Assembly (NCBI GenBank): GCA_004380135.1
Contig: QXCR01000029.1
Location: 1-64,000, forward strand
From: Stemphylium vesicarium
Taxonomy: Eukaryota > Ascomycota > Dothideomycetes > Pleosporales > Pleosporaceae
Direction of reading: 5' to 3'
Length of the DNA: 64,000 nucleotides
This document shows positions 11,784 to 22,047 of the stretch, piece by piece (the stretch's first letter is position 1; every line of letters begins with the position of its first letter). Made by a program: the position numbers and the translations under genes. The notes beneath the pieces were generated by a model. The model ran no database searches. It was not told where the DNA came from and saw only the letters and a program-made list of their open reading frames with translations.

Positions 11784-12788
11784 CTAAATCTTGGCATCGC
11801 CTACCCTCCTCGCCGCCGTATTTCTACTAGCGTCGACAACAAGCCCAACGTGATGGCTCAACGCCACCAAATCTCCTTGAGCATCATGCACAAACACTTC
11901 GAGATCCATCCTCCCTCTCTGCACCTTCTTCATCTCCACCCTGATTTGCAGCCACTTGACACCCTCGGGCGGCAGCGGCTTCTTGACATCGAGATTGAGC
12001 AGCAAAGTCGGGTACCAGAATGGCCCAGCCTCCTTGTCCCGGAACGTCTCGACAAGCAAGGGAAACATGTCTGCCACGAATGCAATTGAGGAGTCTGTAA
12101 AGTTGCTGCCGTCGGAGAAGCACAGCCATTCGTCTGCTGTGCTGAAAGTAGATTGGCCTTTCCGCGGGAAGTGGAAAGTGACTTTTGTAGTAGCCTTACG
12201 GAACTTGGCATGAGGCATTTCGCCGTGGCGACCCCACGTTGGATCCTGGTCTGTTTCTAGCTTGGAGAGATCGACCGAGGGGATCGGGGGTGAGGGCTTG
12301 TACTCTGTGTCAAAGGTGAAGCCGGCTTCGGTGTCCATGTTAGAATTCGTTACGTAGGCCATGACTTCTTGTCGGCCGTCTTGCTGCATGCTCACGTGCA
12401 CGACGGAGGTCTGGCGGCCGAGCTTGACGTCGTCGACGGTGAAGGTCGCTGGGCCGGCTTGGGTCCGTCGCAGGAATTCCACATGGAGGGCGATTGTATG
12501 GTGTTGGTTTTGGGCTGCGAGGGAGGTGTTGAAGTGCGTTTTGACTACCTCGAGGAGGCTGATATGGTTTGGTTAGTGGGTATGTTGTGCATGATGCGCG
12601 TTTGCAAGGTGCCTCCTTACCACCCAGTAACATATCCGCCGTTCGGAACTACATGGGTTAGTAAGACCGGATTGTAGTGGCTGCCATGTTCAATCACCTG
12701 TTCCAATACACCAATCATCGTGGAATGTGCACGAATAAGCATTGGAAGAGAGTTTCTGTACCGCGGTAGCTTCTTCCCAGCCCGGCAT
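11784..12788 (-). CDS. Acyl-CoA thioesterase-like (double hot-dog) protein with AKI C-terminus
   Basis: Three exons, 12788-12698, 12648-12621 (28 nt) and 12558-11784, phases 1/2/1, giving 297 aa. The core GVPNGGYVTG near residues 31-40 resembles the first hot-dog helix of fungal thioesterase-like superfamily proteins. It is followed by TIALHVEFLRRTQAGPATFTV, the strand that carries the FLRR-type motif, and a second hot-dog repeat ends in the C-terminal half. Such proteins hydrolyse acyl-CoA to free acid and CoA. The last three residues are AKI, a PTS1 variant used by some fungal peroxisomal enzymes, so peroxisomal import is plausible. It lies head to head with an acyl-CoA ligase ending AKL. 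Catalytic residues were not mapped. Confidence 0.8.
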
Positions 12789-13176
12789 GATGGCGATATG
12801 TGGGTTCTAACAACAAAAACAGCACAAGTAGCTTTTTACATAGGGCAGTGATGATATTAACAATCGTTCAAAACAAAACAAACGCTACGTAGGGAGCCGT
12901 TGACCTCGGGGAAGCGAACAGCTATCTCTGCGCTAAAGTCCCAAAGCGGAAAGTGCCTCGGTCGTTCCGGCCCCAAGGTGTGGGGTGAACCCCGGCTTTG
13001 ACAGCCATCACCGACCCTTGACAAGCCGGCCCCCGACCGCACACGGCATGTCGCCCGAGGTCCAATGTAGAACGCGTCTGTCTTCTTTGGCTTTCGTCTT
13101 ACCTCCATCCTGCATCCTCCGTGAACCTTTCTCTTAGCAGGACTGCATATCACGAGATCGATCTTCAACTGCCAAG
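12789..13176. promoter_or_regulatory. Bidirectional promoter between thioesterase and acyl-CoA ligase
   Basis: 388 nt shared by two divergent genes. It contains three copies of the hexamer CCTCGG, the core recognised by the FarA/FarB (CTF1) fatty-acid regulators of filamentous fungi. Two are on the plus strand (12904-12909, 12956-12961) and one on the minus strand (13055-13060). By chance about 0.2 copies would be expected on both strands of this length. Confidence 0.55.
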
Positions 13177-15098
13177 ATGCCTTCCGAGAGCTTGTACCCG
13201 AATGTGCCGATTCCAGATGTGGATCTTGTGAGTTATCTTGCTTTCCCCGGAGATAAGCTTACTTGCTCGGTCTTTTGATGTGCTGACGTTTGGGTTTGAA
13301 ACTTAGTGGGCGTTTCTGTTTGAGAGGAAGGATAAGCCGTTTGACGATGACAAAGGTATGTCCGCATGCCATGTAACATTTTGGTTTGCCCAAACAACCG
13401 AGCTGACCACCATGAACTAGTAATCTACTTTGATCCATACACGAAACGGTCCTATACGTACGCTCAGGTCCGAGATGCTGCCGTGAATTTCGGCAAAGGC
13501 TTGAAAGCACTCTGGGACTGGCAAAAGGGCGATGTGCTTGCATTGTACACACCGAATTGCATCGACACCCCAGCGATAACATGGGGCTGTCATTGGGCTG
13601 GCGGTGTCTTATCGCCGGCTAACCCAAACTACACCGTCGATGAGCTTGCTTTCCAGCTCAAGGACTCTGGTGCAAAAGGCCTGGTGACGCAGCTGCCGTT
13701 TATCAAGAATGCGCAAGAGGCGGCGAAGAAGGTTGGTATTCCTCTTGACAGGGTGATTGTAATGGGCGACCAGAAAGATCCTTCGTACCAAGTGAAGCAC
13801 TTTACGAGCATCATTAACACAGCTGGATCCTCAAAGTGGCGCAGGACAAAGGCGAGCAATCCAGCTGAAGACCTGGCGTTCTTGGTGTACAGCTCTGGTA
13901 CTACAGGACATCCAAAGGGCGTAATGCTCACCCACCGAAACATTGTGGCAAACACCATGATGATCAAGACTGCAGAGGCTGGTAATCTTCAGCCAACTGG
14001 TGGGCCAACTGGAGAAGGGGACAAGCTTCTCGCATTCCTACCCTTCTTCCACATCTACGGTATGCTGAAACTGTCACATAAAGTCTGGAAAGTGTTTGTT
14101 AACAACCAACAGGTCTGACATGTCTGATCCACCAGAGCCTGTACTCTGGCTTCCAGCTCGTCGTGATGCCAAAGTTCGACCTCGAGGACTTTTGCAAGTT
14201 CATCCAAGATCTTAAAGTCACATTTGCTTACGTCGTGCCGCCCATTGTTCTTCTTCTGAGCAAGCACCCCTTGGTATCAAACTACGATCTCAGCTCTATC
14301 CGCATGATGAACTCGGGGGCTGCACCACTCACGCGAGAGCTCGTAGACGCAGTATACAGCAGGCTGAGGATTCCCGTCAAGCAAGGCTACGGGCTTTCCG
14401 AAACCAGTCCCACGACGCATACTCAGCCATGGGAAGACTGGAACAAGACAATCGGGTCGGTGGGCAAGTTGCTGCCTTACCAAACAGCCAAGTACATGTC
14501 TCCAGAGGAAAAAGAGATGGCTGTCGGAGAGGTTGGAGAGCTATGGATCAAGGGCCCGAATGTCTTCAAGGGCTACCTGAATAACCCTGAAGGCACTGCG
14601 TATGCGAAGACGGCTGATGGGTACTTCAAGACTGGTGACGTGGGGTATCAGGACAAAGATGGCAATTTCTTCATCACGGATCGTGTCAAGGAACTCATTA
14701 AGTACAAGGGCTTTCAGGTACCTCCTGCAGAGCTTGAAGGCATTCTGGTCTCGCACCCAAAGATCAAGTAAGTCTTTCCCAATCACCAATTGAGCGCTTC
14801 TACTGACGTTTTCGTTCTCCACAGCGACGTAGCCGTCATAGGCGTTTATAGCAAAGATGAGGCGACGGAGCTTCCGAGGGCGTACATTGTGCCTAACGAT
14901 GGGCTTGGAAAGACTGACGCTGATGCGAAGGAGATTGTGGATTGGTTGAGTAAGAAGGTGGCGCATCATAAGAGGCTGAGAGGTGGCGTCAGGTGGGTGG
15001 ATGAGATTCCAAAGTCGGTCAGTGGGAAGATTTTGAGGAGGATGCTTAAGGTGAAGGCGCAGGAGGAGGAGGATGGGAAGGAGAGGGCGAAGTTGTAG
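13177..15098 (+). CDS. AMP-dependent acyl-CoA ligase, 4-coumarate-CoA-ligase-like, PTS1 (AKL)
   Basis: Five exons (13177-13227, 13307-13355, 13421-14059, 14113-14767, 14825-15098) close exactly, giving 555 aa, a normal family length. The adenylate-forming motifs are complete: phosphate loop YSSGTTGHPKGV near residue 189, the YGLSETSP motif, the hinge/ATP-ribose aspartate in YFKTGDVGY, the DRVKELIKYKGFQV core, and the C-terminal catalytic lysine in SGKILRR. The enzyme should convert a carboxylic acid plus ATP and CoA to an acyl-CoA; the substrate cannot be read from sequence. The protein ends AKL, a PTS1, so peroxisomal action is likely. The divergent neighbour is a thioesterase with AKI. Fatty or aromatic acid metabolism is the simplest reading. 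Confidence 0.92.
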
Positions 15099-15379
15099 TT
15101 TACCTTTACTTGGGTCTACCTGTAATCTGTAGCTAGTGAGATTAGTCGTACATAACAGCATGTCGTCGACCTTCCACCCATCTCTCCCTTCTTCTCCTCG
15201 AGCATTCTTTACAGTCTAGTCGTATCTACTGCTATTCAGTAATAGCCAGAGCAAAAGCAGAGCTGTCGGCGGGCAACACTCATCATTACTCAAAACACCA
15301 AAAGCGCGACCGGTCAGGTCAGCACTAACAATCCTGAAGTACCTAGATCACTACCAACTAATTACCTCTCAGAAAAAAA

Positions 15380-16014
15380 ATGTCCGCAAGATCACCGCCA
15401 AAGCGCAAACCAGCTGAAGATAACGACAGCGACTTCGAGATCGTCAGCATCAAAAAAGTCAAGCGATCATCCGACTGCATCGCCCAGACCCCGTGAAGCA
15501 AGCCCGAGACGCCCTATACCAACTCACCGTTACCCTACATCCAAAGTTCGACAAGTTCCCCATCCCGCTCCGCACCCTCCTCCAAGACGCCCACAAATCC
15601 ACTCTCTACACCCATCAAGCAGCGCTCCAAGCCGGCATCCCACCGCACCACCGCCAAACGTACGAACTCATCACGGGCAGAAAGCAGCGCTCCATCGCTC
15701 TTACTTTCAGCGCCGAGCCCATCAAGACACACATACTAGACCTTGACACGGCCAACATTGCGTTGCTCGAGCACATGATGACGAGCGTCAGGCTGAATTG
15801 GGATAAGAAGAAGTTTTCAAAGACGCCGACGCGCGACGGGCTTGTTAATCCGGCGTTTTTGGATTTGCATTCTGTAGATTATGGGAGGGTGGCGTGGGGG
15901 GTTGATGCGGAGGGGTGTGTTTCGTTTTATTATACAATGGTCAAGGACGTGAGGTTTGTGCAGGTTGTGTGGTATGTTAGGAAAGGGGCGGTTAAGATTG
16001 AGGAGGAGGTATGA
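15380..16014 (+). CDS. Unknown fungal protein, interrupted by an apparent frameshift
   Basis: An ATG at 15380 opens MSARSPPKRKPAEDNDSDFE and runs to a stop at about 15496 in one frame. The body (QLTVTLHPKFDKFP... to 16014) lies in another frame that has no ATG near its beginning and is open from 15424. No GT-AG intron of acceptable length joins them. One extra A in the A6 run at 15452-15457 would fuse them into a protein of about 210 aa. The body looks coding (FSAEPIKTHILDLD, WDKKKFSKTPTRDG) but I do not recognise a family. Either the assembly lost a base in the homopolymer or the gene is newly broken. Confidence 0.5.
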
Positions 16015-16591
16015 GTATGGGGGTGAGGGTGATGGGGGATGGAAGAATAATCGTTGGTGCTTGTTTTGGTTTGAGAGTGGTGGGTATAATTTTCAGGCGT
16101 TTGCGTTGGTCTTTTTTGTTCTGGTTTGGAGTTGGTAGTTTGGTGGTTCGGAAGCGGGTTGCATGCCTGGATGCGATCGTGATTTCTCGAACGAATGGAA
16201 ATAGCTGCATAGCCTTGAGTAAAAAGAATGCATTCTTGAACGACTGAGGAGCGTGAGACAATACTTTCGTGATATTGTGGACTTCTCTCAGGTTGTGATC
16301 ATGGTGTCCGATGCTGGAAATAGTGCGTTCTGTACATGGCCATTCGTAACAAACGTCCATTACAACTTTGAGAAAGCGCGCAGCATCGCACTCGGAATAA
16401 ATCTCAGTGCATTCCATTCAGTCCAGGTTATCGGTTGTGGTGTTCTCGCCGTTGATCGCCCCAGCCAGTCAGGGCACGTGCATGCTTACAGCTAGCGCCA
16501 TCTTGGCACCACCGCACAGCCGAGCCAAAATTACCCTCGCAAAACTGCGACCTTGAACCCATCGACAATCGACAACATCACGACCGTCACG
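16015..16591. other. Intergenic, promoter of eL36
   Basis: 577 nt without a supported gene. A palindromic CACGTG E-box sits at 16475-16480, about 110 nt before the eL36 ATG. Small G/T-rich frames just after the preceding stop look non-coding. Confidence 0.5.
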
Positions 16592-17174
16592 ATGCCGAAA
16601 GAAGTCAAGCAGAAGTCTGGCCTCATCGTTGGCCTTAACGCCGGCCACAGTACGTCTCTCCGCCCGTCGCCGTCGATGCCCCGAACCCGCTACGAGAGCG
16701 AAAAATTGCTGGACAGACGCTAACATGGCGAACAGAGGTCACCCCCAGGACTCCCGCTCCCAGGATCTCGAGGAGGAAGGGTTTCCTGTCCAAGCGCACT
16801 GCCTTTGTCCGTGAGATCACCAAGGAGGTTGCTGGGTACGTCTGACGTTGAACTTTCCTGAACAAGGGAGTGCGCGATTACATCCAGAGCAGTTTGCTAA
16901 CAGTGCGTGTCTATAGTCTTGCCCCCTACGAGAAGCGCATCATTGAACTGCTCCGAAACTCCAAGGACAAGCGTGCCCGTCGTCTGGCTAAGAAGAGGGT
17001 ACGTCTCCCGCACCAATCGAACTCCACACAATCGACCTTTCAATCGCTCTGCTCAGACCCAAATCTTTCGAACATGCACTAACACAGCAACAGCTCGGTA
17101 CCTTCGGCCGCTCAAAGAGAAAGGTCGACGAGATGACCAAGGTCATTGCCGAGTCGAGGCGCGCGGGTCACTAA
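16592..17174 (+). CDS. RPL36: 60S ribosomal protein eL36
   Basis: Four exons (16592-16649, 16736-16835, 16917-16998, 17094-17174) close in phase and give 106 aa, near the about 100-aa family length. The exons read MPKEVKQKSGLIVGLNAGH, VTPRTPAPRISRRKGFLSKR, LAPYEKRIIELLRNSKDKRA and LGTFGRSKRKVDEMTKVIAE, which is eL36 end to end and strongly basic. It is a structural component of the cytosolic large ribosomal subunit. Three short introns in such a small gene are usual for fungal ribosomal protein genes. Confidence 0.96.
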
Positions 17175-17922
17175 ACGGTTTCATGATACGCGGTGGATGA
17201 AGCAACACGGCGAACGACCGACCGACCTACTTTCCGATTCTGTCTTGGGTGTTCGGTCTCTTCTTCACAAACGGGGCGGCCTCGATACGATTTTCGGAAC
17301 GTCACACACATACCACATAAAAGGGATGGCTACGATTATCGGAGTATGGCAAATGGATAACAGTGATGGTTCCTGAACGTTACCCTAGCACCTGTCACTT
17401 ACTCAAAATCATGAAATGTGACGATTGGTTCACGCCAAATCACCATGGGCCCAGTTGCTACTCTGGCGCGTGCGTGTGTGTGAGTGTGTCCTTGCTGGTG
17501 ATGTGCGTGTGCATGTGGGATGTTACTATTAGCATGGATGTCAAATTCCTACTCTATTGCCCTTATCAATGGCAGAGTAAGGGCCGAGAAATGCTTATAT
17601 TGAATACGCGCCTTGCTTGGAGACAAGACTGCTCAGGCTTCACTCTTCCGTTGTGTGTGAGTGAGGCCTCGAGCAGAGGCGCGGACATTCTTTGTTTGGA
17701 CATGATGTTTTGTCGTGACTGTTTCACATGGCTCTCGACCGGCCTGTGCGAACATGTACTTGGAGGCTGTCTGCCACAGCTGTATCGTGACGTTATGAAT
17801 TGATTTCATCACAGCACTGTAGACAATATTTCTTAGAATAGAACATTTCACATTACTCATTGTTACGTCTACTCTAACGGCGAAAATGTGTGAAAACGCT
17901 CATGTCAGACTCTTGCCATGGC
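17175..17922. other. Convergent 3' region eL36 / PITH gene
   Basis: 748 nt between convergent stops, with a GT-rich stretch near 17470-17510. I see no gene. Confidence 0.55.
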
Positions 17923-19064
17923 TCAGTCGTCCTGGCCAATCTTCTCCAGCTTGCCAATCTCGCGCTTTTCGCCCGTCTCGCCAATGAAGCGTATGCGGTC
18001 GATGCGCGTCTTCTCGCTGTCGCCCTCGGCATCAGCAACGAACAAGACAAGACTCGAGACGTTTTGGAACTTGACGAAGCGCAGTTCCAGCTTAGCAGTC
18101 TGCGTCTGCTCGTCCCAGTCCTCGGGCTTGAGCTCGATGGTCTGGGTGGCGGGGATGTCTTCTGCTTCCTCGAACCCTAGGTTGTGCTGGCGGTTGTGCC
18201 AGACGTGAATTGTCTTTGGGCGGACGGGTGCCTCGTCGTCTTCTTCGTCGGCGGCGGCGGACATGCAAGAGGTTATATGGATGGTGTGGACCTTGAGATT
18301 TGCCATGAAGGGGACATAGAGCATGAGCTGGTTGTCCACGTCGCTCTCAACCCAGTCCTTTGTTCCCTCAGCGGCCTTGCCTTTGCTCAGCGAAGAGGGT
18401 TGTGAGGTCTCGAAGAGCGTCTTGACGGTTCCGAAGTCGCTGTCTGCGTTGAGGAGGTCGAGACCGCGCGGATCTACAGAGTCGGTCACGTCGGTGTAGC
18501 CGCGTGGTAAGCTGGCGCCTATCCATGCTCCGCTTCCACTGCTGCTGCCGCTACCGCTTGCGCTGGGGAAACCACTGCCGCCCTTTCCTTCGTTCTCGGC
18601 CTCGGCGGCAAGCGTCTTGATTGCTTCGGAGAGTTGTTGCGGATTCGAGCCGGCGTACTTGCGTATTTGCTGGTTGTTCTTGTAGATGATGAATGTTGGG
18701 GTGCTATGATGTAGTTAGAAACGCACCCATGGAGTTGATAATAACGTAGACGTACTTGGTGACGTTGTAGCTCTGCGCAATCTGTGCCTGCTGCACGGTG
18801 CTAACTTTGGTAAAGGTAACTTTTCCCGGTCTTGAGAGCTGGCCGGCTAGTTGGTCGTAGACGGGCGCAATCGCTTTGCTCGAAGTATTCTCCTCGTTAT
18901 AGACTGCGCAAAAAAGAGCAAATATCAGCAAAAGAGGCCCGAGACTACGTCTTCCGGTCTACGTCGCGGACGACGGGCTTCTTACAATTGACGACTACAA
19001 TGCGTGACGAGGATAGCAAGGAGCTCAGCTGAGCGGGCGACTTGATTTCAACGGTTCCAGACAT
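17923..19064 (-). CDS. TXL1: Thioredoxin-like + PITH domain protein (TXNL1/Txl1 type) lacking CxxC
   Basis: Exons 19064-18986, 18903-18756 and 18703-17923 close in phase and give 335 aa. The N-terminal thioredoxin fold begins MSGTVEIKSPAQLSSLL, runs through VVNFY and KAIAPVYDQLA, and keeps the cis-Pro loop NTPTFIIYKNNQ. A Gly/Ser linker follows, and the C-terminal PITH domain includes DNQLMLYVPFMANLKVHTI, TIHVWHNRQ and SSLVLFVADAEGD. Homologues with this layout associate with the 26S proteasome and are redox active. The usual WCGPC is here ENTSS (codons 18878-18892), so both redox cysteines are absent and thiol chemistry at that site is not expected. A binding role through PITH remains possible. 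Confidence 0.88.
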
Positions 19065-19586
19065 GTTTGCGGGATTTGACAAGGGGTGACGATGGGCGGT
19101 TTGTTGTCGTGTTTGTTCTGCAGGGAGAGGCGCGACGTGAAGCTCTCGCCCTCGCTGCTTGGGATTTAGTGGGGGCGGGGTGGCTGCTCTTCCGTCACCG
19201 ACGATCAACGTGGATGCGTGGGCGGCAGGCACTTGAGTAGTCAGGCACCGACACACGACCAAGCAACGACGAAGCTTCCAGAAGAAGATTAATTTCTTAC
19301 GTCGCAATTAGCGAACCGCATCCTCCAGGGCGACTCGAGTCTATCAAGTCTACCTACCTACTTTCGTCATTCAAGTCCTCACCCACGTCCGCGGCCCCAT
19401 CTATCACATCGCCGTAAACACGCTTTCACGTCGACGTCGCCGCCCCTGTTCACCCACTTCACTCGTGACCGTGTCCTTGCCGACAGCTATCGGCAGCGTT
19501 CATTCACGCCCTTGGGATTGGTAAGCGCCCCTCCTGGCGTTCACCGTCCCCGACATTGTGTGCCTACAGACCCTAATCGCCTCTTA
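19065..19586. promoter_or_regulatory. Divergent promoter region with a leader intron
   Basis: 522 nt between the PITH gene and the right-hand two-ORF unit. A good 49-nt intron (GTAAGC at 19521, CTACAG ending 19569) lies in the leader just before the 67-aa ORF, so the right-hand transcript probably starts upstream of 19521. Confidence 0.5.
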
Positions 19587-19790
19587 ATGGCAGGCCCCAA
19601 CAACCTTCTTCTTAGCTTCTCCGAAGCAAAGCTCCTCAACATCCTCAGTCTTGCCCTCTTGGTCGAACGAAGCGACTCAACCCGAAGAGCGCACAGTCGG
19701 GACTGCTGGTACTCGCGCGCCATACTGCTCGCCAACGCACCCACGGCTATTCTCCTCGCATACAATATCTACCGGCTGATTCGCGCATAA
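19587..19790 (+). CDS. Short 67-aa ORF upstream of and overlapping the TUG/UBX gene
   Basis: ATG at 19587 opens MAGPNNLLLSFSEAKLLNIL. The product ends with a hydrophobic stretch, AILLANAPTAILLAYNIYRL, which could be one membrane helix. The stop TAA (19788-19790) shares its last A with the ATG of the next gene, making TAATG. The ORF starts 18 nt after a probable leader intron. I do not recognise a family. It may be a real small membrane protein encoded with the downstream gene on a two-cistron message, or a regulatory uORF. Its AUG has a weak context (T at -3). Confidence 0.55.
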   Translation: MAGPNNLLLSFSEAKLLNILSLALLVERSDSTRRAHSRDCWYSRAILLANAPTAILLAYNIYRLIRA

Positions 19791-21477
19791 TGTCGCACGT
19801 CGTGGTTTTCAACTCGTACGCGAGGACGCACAAGATTCCGACTACGCCCGTCAAGTACCTGACCGAGGTACGGGATGAGGCTTGTCAGAAGTTTGGTGTC
19901 AGCAAGGATCAATTCACGTTGAAGTAAATAGCAGCGTATATACTGCGTCTATCTACCGCTAACATGTTCATAGGTACAACAACAAGCCTATTTCCCTATC
20001 CCAGCAAATACGGCTCGCGAACCTCCCCCAAGGCGCCCGATTAGAGCTGGTCCAAGCCTCGCGATCACCTACTGTCATATCCGTAGCCCTCCAGCTTCCA
20101 GCGTCCGAGAAGAATGTTCGCCTTACAAACAAGTTCGCGAGCAACACGTCATTATGGGAGATCTTGCGCCACTTTGAGAGCGGCCAGGGCGCCAACTACA
20201 ACTTCACCCAGCGCGGTGTTCCGGAGATGAGTGGTGGCTCTGGTGCTGGAAGGCTACATTATGAACAGCCTGTCATAACCGTCATGCCTGGTCACAAGGA
20301 GCAGTCTAGCTTTGTCGAGCTTCAACAAACGCTCAGTCAGCTAGGATTCGATAGCGGATCAGCTTTGCTGAAGCTGTCGTACAGGAATAGCGGTACTCCA
20401 ATGGAAGAGGCTGTGGCGCAAATAACACAGTACTTCAAATCTAGTGAGCCTTCGGCTGGTGCAGAAGGCGCGCACGCCTCAACATCGGATCAGTTGTCCT
20501 CAATACCGGATTCGGCACAAGCCGCTCCTGAGGCGACTACCACGGTCGCTGGTGAGACGGTCCGCAACGATGAGCCAGATCCGGAGCCGATGGAGGTCGA
20601 CTCGAAGCCTGCTGCACAGCCTGTGCAAGAGCCAGAGGTCTCAACCGAGAACTATGCCGCAGAGAGCACCGAAAACACCTCACCAGCCGCAGCTCTAGCC
20701 GCAGCAACATCAACGGCGTCCGCACCTGTAGAGCCTTCTCAACCCCCGCCACAGCCCACCGAAGAACCTTCACAGCCGGCCGATAGATCTCGCACTGTCC
20801 AGATATTCTCGGCGCCGACGTCATCCACTCCCCAGGCAGCACGGAATGCCTTCAACGAGAGCGACTACCTCCCGACCATCGAACATGCAAAGGCGCACCA
20901 GAATGCACTATTGAACAAGACCAAAAACTCACGTTTGCTCTCGGATAAGGAACTCGAGGAGCAAGAAAAGGAGCGACAGGCCAAAATTGACGCAGCAGCC
21001 GAAAAGGGCGGTTCACTACGGATACGCATGCCCGATGGCGCACTTATCCAGATGCCCTTTGACAAGACATACAGTGCGTCTGGTCTCTACGACACTGTAC
21101 GCGGCTTCTTAGAAAAGAAGAATGAACCATTTCAGCTCAAGAACACGGGTCCAACGGGTCGCTTGGCTCTCATTCCACAAGACAACAAGCGCCTGGTACA
21201 GGATCTTCGTTTCTTTAACAACGAACTTGTCACGTTTCAATGGGCAGATAATGCGAGTGCAGAGGTGAGGGCGAGCCGGCGTGCACTTGCCCCGGAATGG
21301 CAAGCAAAGGCTCAAACGCTGAAAGTCGAGGAGCCAGTGAGGGAAGAGAAGGCCCAGCCGCAGGTTAGTCCTGGTCAGAGTGTTGCCGAAGGAAAGAGGA
21401 AGGCGAATATGAGTAATGAAGAGAAGGAGAGTAAGCTCAAGAATCTGCTCGGCAAGGGCTTGTTTAAGAAGAAGTAG
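19790..21477 (+). CDS. TUG/ASPSCR1-type UBX-domain protein
   Basis: Exons 19790-19923 and 19974-21477, intron 50 nt, 545 aa. The N-terminal ubiquitin-like TUG-UBL1 domain reads VVVFNSYARTHKIP, TPVKYLTEV, QKFGVSKDQF and YNNKPISLSQQIRL. A second UBL-like segment and an acidic/Ala-Pro linker follow. The UBX domain lies around residues 385-465 (GSLRIRMPDGALIQMPF, GLYDTVRGFL, FVT-like strand LVTFQWAD). Members bind the AAA ATPase Cdc48/p97; yeast Ubx4 is the nearest characterised relative. Its ATG has A at -3 (strong) and overlaps the stop of the 67-aa ORF. No other ATG in any frame lies between the two starts, so leaky scanning or reinitiation could reach it. Confidence 0.88.
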
Positions 21478-22047
21478 ATTGGCGCTGTTGGGAGAACAAC
21501 ACCGGGTAGACAGGGTTTTTTTGAGGGATCTTTATGTTGAGTGTTTCACGCGGCATCTTCGACGGAGTTTGATTCTGCAATTGGCAGAGAAACGATTATT
21601 GTGTAGATTTGACATTGCCTTTTTACATGGTAGAGATAACAGTATGGTAACGATGCGACTTTCCCCGCGGGGGGAACATTTGGTGCGTTATTCAGCTTGT
21701 TTACGTCTTCTGATATCTTTCATGGCACCAATCTAGTGAGCTAAAGTAGACGTGAGCTCGATCGTCCTTTCCTTGTGAATGCTGTCTTCGGCTAGGAAGT
21801 CGGAACAATGAGGTCGCTCACCACTTGCTCTCTCCTTCACTTCATGATGAGGGCCGATCCGCTTTCCTGGCTGGGTACTTTTCACATTCACCTCCACCAC
21901 ATGCGCGCTTTTGTAGCAACCCAATCCCCCCCCCCTCTCTCTCTTAACACCAAAGTTCGACAGCTCTCACAAAAAACCCTACTTCCTTGCACCTACCTGG
22001 AAGCAAATACAGACGCAACTTCTCACTACGATCGTATTCCAGTCATT
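21478..22047. other. Intergenic between TUG-like and coiled-coil gene
   Basis: 570 nt. The frame of the next gene is open upstream of its chosen ATG (back to 21808) but reads as a His/Leu-rich leader. No separate gene is seen. Confidence 0.5.
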
